A stretch of 64,000 nt of DNA from positions 51,232 through 115,231 of the forward strand of contig CASENM010000023.1 of assembly GCA_949289295.1 (NCBI GenBank). The letters are read 5' to 3'. Both the position numbers and the translations under genes were made by a program. Source of the stretch: an uncultured Bacteroides sp. Its GTDB lineage: Bacteria; Bacteroidota; Bacteroidia; Bacteroidales; Bacteroidaceae. The notes beneath the pieces were generated by a model that searched no databases, was not told where the DNA came from, and saw nothing but the letters and a program-made list of their open reading frames with translations. Positions within the stretch are counted from its first letter, which is position 1. The number at the start of each line of letters is the position of its first letter. This document shows, one piece after another, positions 57,114 to 64,000 of this stretch.

Positions 57114-57121
57114 TATTTTTG
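57114..57121 (+). promoter_or_regulatory. Promoter -7 element for the SMR gene
   Basis: TATTTTTG, perfect -7, 32 bases before the ATG. Confidence 0.6.
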
Positions 57122-57153
57122 CCGTAACAGGTAATCAATAAACAAAAAGCATT

Positions 57154-57486
57154 ATGAAACAGTATCTTATCCTTTTGCTGGCAATCATCTGCGAGGTGGT
57201 TGCCACGAGCGCCCTGAAACAGACAGAGCAGTTCACCCGCCTCGTGCCGTCGCTGATAACCCTTGTGGGCTATGCGGGCGCGTTCTATTTCCTCAGCATG
57301 GTCTTGCGAAGCATCCCGTTGGGCATCGCCTACGCCATTTGGTCGGGAGCGGGCATCGTGCTGGTGGCGCTTGTCGGCTGGCTGGTGTTCAAGCAGCATC
57401 TTGACCTTCCTGCCATTATCGGCATCTGTATGATTCTCGGCGGAGTCGTGGTGATAAACTTGTTTTCGGAATCGGCAGGGCATTGA
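57154..57486 (+). CDS. SMR-family multidrug efflux protein
   Basis: 110 residues, four membrane helices. The essential Glu14 sits in LAIICEVVATSALKQ, and GIAYAIWSGAGIVLVALVGWLVF is the conserved dimer/substrate helix. Small multidrug resistance proteins exchange protons for quaternary ammonium or guanidinium compounds. Single-gene unit between the Bcr/CflA-type exporter and an alcohol dehydrogenase. Confidence 0.94.
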   Translation: MKQYLILLLAIICEVVATSALKQTEQFTRLVPSLITLVGYAGAFYFLSMVLRSIPLGIAYAIWSGAGIVLVALVGWLVFKQHLDLPAIIGICMILGGVVVINLFSESAGH

Positions 57487-57587
57487 CTTGCCTGCGTCGA
57501 ATCTTTCTTCACTAAGAGAAATTCATTTTCCGTAAGATAGTTACAACCGCAGGGAATTTGGGTATGCCCTTTCCGACAATCAACCGC

Positions 57588-57595
57588 TACCTTTG
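57588..57595 (+). promoter_or_regulatory. Promoter -7 element for the alcohol dehydrogenase gene
   Basis: TACCTTTG, perfect TAnnTTTG, 26 bases before the ATG at 57622. Confidence 0.6.
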
Positions 57596-57621
57596 CACCA
57601 GAATCAGAAATATAAAGAACA

Positions 57622-58803
57622 ATGGAAACAAATCTTACTTACGACATGTACGTTCCTACCCGTGTGATGTTCGGGGCAGGGATGCTGAACAAACTGAGTG
57701 AACAACCGATGCCGGGCAAACGCGCTCTCATCGTCATCTCCAACGGCAAATCGACCCGTGCCAACGGCTATCTCTCTCGCACGGAAGAGCAGTTGCACAA
57801 GGCAGACGTGGAGACTTTCCTGTTCGACGGCGTAATGCCCAATCCTACCGTAGGCAATGTCAATGTCGGAGCGAAGGTTGCCCGCGAGAACGGCTGTGAC
57901 TTTCTCGTGGCTCTGGGTGGTGGAAGCGTGATGGACTGCACGAAAGCCATTGCGGTAATGGCTACCAACGAAGGTGAGCTTTGGGACTACGTGCCCATCG
58001 GCTCGGGCAAGGGACAACCGATTGCCGTCAAGCCTCTGCCCATCATTGCCATCACCACCACGGCAGGCACAGGCTCGGAAACGGACAATTCGGGTGTCAT
58101 CACCAAAGAAGACACTTTCGAGAAGGCATTTGTGGGCGATGCCTCCCTGTTCCCCGTCCTCTCTATCGTGGACCCGGAACTGATGGCAAGCGTGCCGCCG
58201 ACATTCACTGCTTATCAAGGCTTCGATGCCCTGTTCCACAGCACAGAGGGTTACATTGCCCGTGGCGCGAACCTGATGAGCGATATGTACGCCCTGACCG
58301 CCATCGAGAATTTGGCGAAGTACCTGCCCCGCGCCGTGAAAGACGGCAAGGATATGGAAGCCCGCACCCACGTGGCTTTCGGCAATACTTTGTCGGGTGT
58401 AGTGATGTGTCTCACGCTCATCACCAGCGAACACGCCCTTGAACACGCGCTCTCCGCCTACCACCCGGCATTGCCCCACGGCGCAGGTTTGATTATGGTC
58501 AGCAAGGCATACTACAAATACTTCATCGAGCGCCACGCTTGCGATGACCGTTTCATCCGCATGGCGCAGGCGATGGGGATGCCCGAAGCCACGAAGCCCG
58601 AAGACTTCCTCACCGCCCTCACTCGCTTGCAGGAGGCTTGCGGCGTGGCAGACCTGAAAATGTCCGACTACGGCATCACCCCCGATGAGTTCGAGACGCT
58701 GATGCGCAACACCCGCGAGGTGATGGGCGTGATGTTCACCAGCGACCGTGTGCAGATGACGGACGAGGATATTGTAAATGTCTATCGGAAATCGTATAAA
58801 TGA
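57622..58803 (+). CDS. Iron-containing (group III) alcohol dehydrogenase
   Basis: 393 residues. The nucleotide-binding motif is ALGGGSVMDCTKAIA at about 93-107. Metal ligands are in TAYQGFDALFHSTEGY (Asp and His), LTLITSEHALEHALSAYHPALPHGAGL. TTTAGTGSETDNSGVI is a conserved signature. It interconverts aldehydes or ketones and alcohols with NAD(P)H, cytoplasmic. First gene of an operon: its stop codon overlaps an ATG of the next reading frame, though the true start there is 39 bases later. Confidence 0.95.
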   Translation: METNLTYDMYVPTRVMFGAGMLNKLSEQPMPGKRALIVISNGKSTRANGYLSRTEEQLHKADVETFLFDGVMPNPTVGNVNVGAKVARENGCDFLVALGGGSVMDCTKAIAVMATNEGELWDYVPIGSGKGQPIAVKPLPIIAITTTAGTGSETDNSGVITKEDTFEKAFVGDASLFPVLSIVDPELMASVPPTFTAYQGFDALFHSTEGYIARGANLMSDMYALTAIENLAKYLPRAVKDGKDMEARTHVAFGNTLSGVVMCLTLITSEHALEHALSAYHPALPHGAGLIMVSKAYYKYFIERHACDDRFIRMAQAMGMPEATKPEDFLTALTRLQEACGVADLKMSDYGITPDEFETLMRNTREVMGVMFTSDRVQMTDEDIVNVYRKSYK

Positions 58804-58841
58804 CAGATTTTCAACAAAAAACTTTGGAGACAGTGTTTGAT

Positions 58842-59678
58842 ATGCCACGAAATCTATTAACCGCATTGCTCCTGTTCGGACTGCTGTCGTGCGGTGGAAC
58901 GGAGAGGGAAACACATCCGTCCCAGCAACCGGGCATGTGCGCAAAGGAAGAAATGGCTGCCGACGGCATCGTGCGCCTGTCGAAAATCGAGGTTTATCCG
59001 CAGTTCCTCGATGAATATATAAGATATGTGACCGAGGTGGGCGAAATCTCCCTGCGTACCGAACCGGGCGTGCTAACCATGTATGCCATCGGCGAAAAGA
59101 AGAATCCCTGCCAAATAACCATCCTTGAAACATACGCGAGCCGTGAGGCTTACGACAAGCACATCGCTTCCGCGCATTTCCAGAAATACAAGCAAGGGAC
59201 GCTGCACATGGTCAAGTCATTGGAACTGACTGACCAGACACCGCTCAATCCTGCCAACCGAATCAATAACTTTATAGCAAATGATAACAATCAAAATAAG
59301 ACGAATATGGAAAGCAACAACATCAAATTGAGCATCGAAGGCGGCAAGACCTTCACCGCTACATTGACAGATAATTCTTCCACTCGTGCGTTGGTGGAAC
59401 TCCTTGCCAAAGGCGACATTACTATAGACATGGAAGACTATGCCCAAATGGAAAAGGTAGGAGAACTCGACACTAATCTGCCGCGCAACGACAGTCAGAC
59501 CACCACGGGACCGGGCGACCTGATATTGTATCTCGGAAAACATTTTGTCATTTACTACGATACTAATTCATGGAACTTCACCCGCTTGGGAAAGATAGAC
59601 AACGCCTCACAAACCAACTTGAAAGCGGCATTGGGCAAAGGCAATGTCACCGTTACACTCTCATTGAACAAAGAATGA
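58842..59678 (+). CDS. Lipoprotein with monooxygenase-like and cyclophilin-like domains
   Basis: 278 residues from the ATG MPRNLLTALLLFGLLSCGG, a lipoprotein signal with lipobox LLSC. Residues about 42-125 form an ABM-type ferredoxin-like fold (VRLSKIEVYPQFLDEYIRYVTEVGEISLRTEPGVLTMYAI, FQKYKQGTLHMVKSLEL), as in quinol monooxygenases. An N/Q-rich linker (IANDNNQNKT) leads to a second domain from about 160 (IKLSIEGGKTFTATLTDNSSTRALVELLAKGDITIDM, GDLILYLGKHFVIYYDTNSWNFTRLGKI), a cyclophilin-like fold. The frame is unbroken across both. The second domain starts with an internal Met, suggesting fusion of two genes. Periplasmic or surface. Confidence 0.8.
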   Translation: MPRNLLTALLLFGLLSCGGTERETHPSQQPGMCAKEEMAADGIVRLSKIEVYPQFLDEYIRYVTEVGEISLRTEPGVLTMYAIGEKKNPCQITILETYASREAYDKHIASAHFQKYKQGTLHMVKSLELTDQTPLNPANRINNFIANDNNQNKTNMESNNIKLSIEGGKTFTATLTDNSSTRALVELLAKGDITIDMEDYAQMEKVGELDTNLPRNDSQTTTGPGDLILYLGKHFVIYYDTNSWNFTRLGKIDNASQTNLKAALGKGNVTVTLSLNKE

Positions 59679-60682
59679 AAAGGCAGATAGCAGCGGGAAT
59701 GTTAGGAGCGATATTGACTTTTTCCGTACAAGCGCAGCAGACGGTCGATGTCCATACCCACATCATCATCCCCGAATACGTGGAAATGCTGAAAGCGCAT
59801 GGAGCGGAACTGGAAGAGACTTTCCCGTTGCCCACGTGGGATGTGGAGCGGCATATTGCCTTTATGGACAGCGCAGGCATCCGCACCGCCGTGCTCACGA
59901 TGCCTGCCCCACAACCGTACTACGGCGATGCAAAGGAAAGTGCCGAATGCATCCGCCGAGTGAACGAGGTCTCAGCAAAGGTAAAACAGCAATACCCCGG
60001 CAGGTTCAAATTCTGTGCTGCCCTGCCTCTGCCCGATGTGGACGCCGCCATCCGCGAAGCCATTTACGCGCTCGACACCTTGGGAGCGGACGGCGTGAAG
60101 CTGGCGACCAACAGCCGTGGGCGATATCTTGGCGACGAGGAACTCGACCCTTTGATGAAAGTGCTGGACGAGCGGAATGCCGTCATCATCATTCATCCGC
60201 ACCGCCCCACGCCTTACCCGGAAGAAATCATTGCCACCACGCCGCTGGCGATGTACGAATATCCGGCGGAGACCACCCGTGCCGTGGTGAATATGTTGGC
60301 AAGGAACGTGTTGGTGCGCTACCCGAACCTGAAAGTCATCGTACCCCATTGCGGCTCGTTCCTGCCGTTGGCGTTGCCGAGAATGAAATCCATCCTCCCG
60401 GCAATGGTCGCGCAGGGCTATATGCAACCTATAGACTGGGAAGCCAATCTGTCGCGCCTCTACTTTGACTTGGCAGGCAATCCTACCGTCGAAGTCTTGC
60501 GGTCGCTGCTCACCCTCACCACGCCCGACCACATCCTCTATGGTTCGGATTATCCTTATTTGCCCGATGCCGTACTGAGAGCCAACCTGCAAAGGCTGAA
60601 GCAGACGCTGGCTGCAGACAAGGAGCTTGCAGGGTATGAGGAGATGTTTTTGTGGGGGAATGCGGAGGGAGTGTTTAAATAG
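59675..60682 (+). CDS. Exported amidohydrolase family 2 enzyme
   Basis: 335 residues. The signal peptide (IAAGMLGAILTFSVQAQQ) precedes VDVHTHIIIPEY (metal HxH), FKFCAALPLPDVDAAIREA, IIIHPH, VIVPHCGSFLP and ILYGSDYPYLPD (metal Asp), which together define the ACMS-decarboxylase-like amidohydrolase-2 group. It is a periplasmic hydrolase or decarboxylase of an aromatic or ring compound by family analogy. The start overlaps the previous stop (ATGA), so it belongs to the alcohol dehydrogenase operon. Confidence 0.88.
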   Translation: MKRQIAAGMLGAILTFSVQAQQTVDVHTHIIIPEYVEMLKAHGAELEETFPLPTWDVERHIAFMDSAGIRTAVLTMPAPQPYYGDAKESAECIRRVNEVSAKVKQQYPGRFKFCAALPLPDVDAAIREAIYALDTLGADGVKLATNSRGRYLGDEELDPLMKVLDERNAVIIIHPHRPTPYPEEIIATTPLAMYEYPAETTRAVVNMLARNVLVRYPNLKVIVPHCGSFLPLALPRMKSILPAMVAQGYMQPIDWEANLSRLYFDLAGNPTVEVLRSLLTLTTPDHILYGSDYPYLPDAVLRANLQRLKQTLAADKELAGYEEMFLWGNAEGVFK

Positions 60683-60705
60683 AGAGGAGAATGAGGGGGA
60701 TTCCC

Positions 60706-60737
60706 TTGCCCCGCTCCCCGATTTTTCCCTAACTTTG
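60706..60737 (+). promoter_or_regulatory. Promoter of the YdeI-like gene
   Basis: TTG at 60706-60708, 21-base spacer, TAACTTTG at 60730-60737. The spacer closely resembles the one at 54346-54376. Confidence 0.65.
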
Positions 60738-60761
60738 CAAACGAAACAACCAGTAAAAAAT

Positions 60762-61340
60762 ATGAGTATCATTAAACCGCAAAATATATTGTCCATACAA
60801 AGCCGCGATGAATTTCGTCAATGGCTTATGACACATCATGCCATTGCAAGGGAGTGCTGGGTGAAAGTTAAGCGCGGGCATCCTATGGACGACGGAACAT
60901 TCTGGTACATCGACGCAGTGGAGGAAGCGATGTGTTTCGGCTGGATTGACAGCACTTTGAAACGGCTGGATGGCGAGGCATACCAACGGTTTGCGCCACG
61001 CGCGAAAGGTAGCCTGTGGTCGGAACTGAACAAGGAACGATGCCGCCGCATGGAGCGGTTGGGGCGCATGACAGATATGGGGCGCGCTGTGCTGCCCGAT
61101 ATGTCGCCCGGAGGTTTCACCATCGACGAGGAAATCCTGTTAGCCCTCCAGCAAGACCCCATCGTGTGGCAGAACTTCCAAAACTTCCCACCCTTATATC
61201 GGCGTGTGCGCATTGACACGATACAAATTAAGAAAAAACAACGTCCTCTCTTTGAAAGCCGTCTGAAAAAGTTCATTGACAACACCCGCCTCGGCATCAT
61301 GTACGGCGAATGGAATGACAACGGGAGATTAATCGAATAA
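60762..61340 (+). CDS. YdeI/OmpD-associated family protein
   Basis: 192 residues. FRQWLMTHHAIARECWVKVKRG, YIDAVEEAMCFGWIDSTLKRLD and RFAPRAKGSLWSELNKERCRRMERLGRMT are typical of the YdeI (bacteriocin-protection/OmpD-associated) family. No signal peptide. Its role is not understood; stress protection has been suggested for relatives. ATG at 60762 was chosen 24 bases after the -7 element. Confidence 0.88.
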   Translation: MSIIKPQNILSIQSRDEFRQWLMTHHAIARECWVKVKRGHPMDDGTFWYIDAVEEAMCFGWIDSTLKRLDGEAYQRFAPRAKGSLWSELNKERCRRMERLGRMTDMGRAVLPDMSPGGFTIDEEILLALQQDPIVWQNFQNFPPLYRRVRIDTIQIKKKQRPLFESRLKKFIDNTRLGIMYGEWNDNGRLIE

Positions 61341-61514
61341 AGAATAGAAACACGCTTGCCCACATCAAAAAACTTCCTATCTTGCGCTCATGTCAAACCA
61401 GTCCCAAGCTCCCCTCGAACATGAGCCACCATCAACCCGGACTTGATGTACCATGAGGTCGGACTTCATCCTACATCAGTTCCGAACTCATCTTTATTTA
61501 TATTTGCAGCGGCA
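61341..61514. other. Short intergenic region with a promoter-like sequence
   Basis: TTG at 61356-61358 and TATCTTG at 61378-61384 (19-base spacer) form a weak promoter, followed at 61390 by an 18-codon frame ending at a TGA. It may be a relic of a removed gene. Confidence 0.4.
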
Positions 61515-62414
61515 TCACAACCGCATCTTCCCGACGTATTCCGACGGCGTAACGCCCTCCTGCTTCTTGAACATCCGGCTGAAATGCTGGGGATATTCAA
61601 AGCCAAGGCGGTCGGACACCTGAGAGACGGTTTCTCCGGAGGCAAGACCGTTCTTGGCAAGCTGGATGACGAACTGGCGAATGTGGCTGCTCGCCGTGTC
61701 GCCGGTGGTTTTCTTGATGACATCGCCGAAGTAATTGGCGGACATGCACAGCTTGTCGGCACAATACTGCACGGTGGGCAGGCCGAGGGTCAGTTGGAGC
61801 TTGTCCTCGAAATAATCGCGCAGCAGGCGGTCGAAGCGGATAAGAATGTCGGAGTTCTCTATCTTGCGGGTGACGAACTGGCGGTTGTAGAACCGCTGGC
61901 AGAAGTTGAGCGTCAGTTCGATGTAGCCCACGAGGATGGCTCGTTGAAATTCGTCCGGTTTCTTTCCCAGTTCCTCGCGAATCTGACGCATCAGGGAAGA
62001 CAGAATGTCGTGCTCCTCATCGGTCATGTGCAGGGCTTCGTTGATACGGTAATCAAAGAAAGAATACTCCTTGATACGTTTCTCTAATGGGAAACCGTGC
62101 AGCAGGTCGGGGTGAAACAGGAGCGCCCAGCCCGTCAGCATCACCTCCTCGCCGTTGTCCTCCTTGCCGCCTATCTGCCCGGGAGCCACACAGATGACCG
62201 TACCCTTCTTGTAATCATACTTGCCACAGCCGTATGCCAGGTCTATCTCCGCCTCATCGTGGAAGAAGATACCGTACACGCCGTAATCGTTCAGACTGTG
62301 GCGCACGGGCGACACCTCGGCATAGTCGATGACGCTGACCAACAGGTGCTGCTCTTTGCACCCAACGTAACGGCTGTAGTCATTGACATTCCTTACTTTC
62401 AATATCTTGCCCAT
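61515..62414 (-). CDS. AraC-family transcriptional regulator
   Basis: 299 residues from the ATG MGKILKVRNVNDYSRYV. Sensor half: LVSVIDYAEVSPVRHSLNDYGVYGIFFHDEAEIDLAYGCGKYDYKKGTVICVAPGQ. Output half: two helix-turn-helix units (VQYCADKLCMSANYFGDVIKK and TVSQVSDRLGFEYPQHFSRMFKKQEGVTPSEYVG). Divergent from the small-protein/flavin-reductase/aldo-keto-reductase operon beginning at 62573 and likely its regulator. Confidence 0.9.
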   Translation of the reverse strand: MGKILKVRNVNDYSRYVGCKEQHLLVSVIDYAEVSPVRHSLNDYGVYGIFFHDEAEIDLAYGCGKYDYKKGTVICVAPGQIGGKEDNGEEVMLTGWALLFHPDLLHGFPLEKRIKEYSFFDYRINEALHMTDEEHDILSSLMRQIREELGKKPDEFQRAILVGYIELTLNFCQRFYNRQFVTRKIENSDILIRFDRLLRDYFEDKLQLTLGLPTVQYCADKLCMSANYFGDVIKKTTGDTASSHIRQFVIQLAKNGLASGETVSQVSDRLGFEYPQHFSRMFKKQEGVTPSEYVGKMRL

Positions 62415-62436
62415 ATTCTTTCCTGTTAAACCAATA

Positions 62437-62444
62437 CAAAGATA
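62437..62444 (-). promoter_or_regulatory. Promoter -7 element for the AraC gene
   Basis: Minus strand TATCTTTG, perfect -7, 22 bases before the ATG. Confidence 0.6.
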
Positions 62445-62541
62445 AAGCATTTCACGGACAATGGGTTACGCAGACCGCAATTTCAGTAAAAATGGTATGC
62501 TTCCCCCTCATATGGATACAGCGTTCCTCCTTGTTCCGGTG

Positions 62542-62549
62542 TAATTTTG
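62542..62549 (+). promoter_or_regulatory. Promoter -7 element for the flavin reductase operon
   Basis: TAATTTTG, perfect -7, 23 bases before the ATG at 62573; no -33 TTG at normal spacing. Confidence 0.6.
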
Positions 62550-62572
62550 CATCAGACAAAAACAAGAATAGA

Positions 62573-62781
62573 ATGAAACAGACAACAGAATTACCCGAAG
62601 AATTGTGCGCGGACGAGGCGGTGTGCTTCATCGCATACCGCCATCACGTCACACCGCAACAACTTTTGCGCTATTTCCTTTACGGGGAGATGTCCATACC
62701 CTTGGAGGATAACGAAATTGAGATACTGAAAGGGCTATCCGAACTAATAGAGAATAATAGGATTATAAACATAAAAAGACA

Positions 62782-62785
<4 letters not shown>
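62573..62785 (+). CDS. Small protein of unknown function ahead of flavin reductase
   Basis: 70 residues: MKQTTELPEELCADEAVCF, then IAYRHHVTPQQLLRYFLYGEMSIPLEDNEIEILKGLSELIEN, probably mostly helical. No signal peptide or known motif. It is supported by its own promoter, its size conservation with the downstream ATGA overlap, and codon use like the neighbours. Could regulate or escort the reductase; function unknown. Confidence 0.6.

Positions 62786-64000
<1,215 letters not shown>

Noticed and set aside
57604-59133. Long minus-strand frame of 509 codons opposite the alcohol dehydrogenase
   Set aside because: No family motif; it is the mirror of a G/C-rich coding gene whose metal and nucleotide sites are intact.
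61390-61446. 18-codon frame behind a weak promoter
   Set aside because: Too short, no motif; kept only as a note in the intergenic entry.
61443-62087. Plus-strand frame of 214 codons opposite the AraC gene
   Set aside because: The opposite strand encodes two clear helix-turn-helix units; this is a shadow.

Overview
The window looks like chromosomal DNA of a gut Bacteroidales bacterium of the Bacteroides/Phocaeicola type. Three things point there: Bacteroidota-style promoters (TTG, about 20 bases, then TAnnTTTG), secreted glycoside hydrolases and lipoproteins, and families typical of the group (a TonB-dependent receptor with a CarboxypepD_reg-like domain, GH92, DUF4831, DUF4834). Genes are dense and in short operons, many with 4-base ATGA overlaps. 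I see no rRNA, tRNA, CRISPR array or intact insertion sequence.

Layout. 1-3.9 kb: a TonB-dependent receptor (cut by the left edge) and a beta-helix-like lipoprotein. 4.0-16.6 kb: a divergent AraC regulator and an alpha-mannoside locus: (alpha/alpha)6 glycosidase-like lipoprotein, kinase-like/mannose-6-phosphate isomerase fusion, ROK kinase, GH92, MFS sugar transporter, GH38-like mannosidase, then a stand-alone manA. Together they can release mannose, import it, phosphorylate it and turn it into fructose-6-phosphate. 16.7-18.8 kb: a minus-strand operon of a B3/B4-domain protein, a small basic protein and two outer-membrane barrels. 19-23.7 kb: superoxide dismutase, an AraC regulator and a GH2 enzyme.

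23.7-37.7 kb is mostly housekeeping: pgeF, obgE, adk and hpt on the minus strand; nnr, a DUF4831 protein, psd, pssA, a DUF4834 protein, tadA, yraN, birA, a MATE exporter, pyrH, a histidine phosphatase, frr and rsgA. 37.7-45 kb carries a complete tripartite RND efflux operon and an amino-acid permease. 45.3-52.1 kb is a PAPS-producing cluster (cysQ, SLC13-type transporter, cysC, cysD, cysN) ending in a PAPS-dependent sulfotransferase. From memory this matches the Bacteroides thetaiotaomicron steroid-sulfonation cluster, and it is the most notable system here.

52.1-64 kb is an accessory, redox-rich segment: 22-bp and 14-bp tandem repeats, a broken Tat-leader/DUF6282-like gene, a Tat-exported aldo/keto reductase with a ferredoxin-like tail, two AraC regulators, Bcr/CflA-type and SMR exporters, an iron alcohol dehydrogenase, a monooxygenase-like/cyclophilin-like fused lipoprotein, a secreted amidohydrolase, a flavin reductase and a second aldo/keto reductase cut by the right edge. 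Functions are inferred from motifs and remembered family features; no database search was run.
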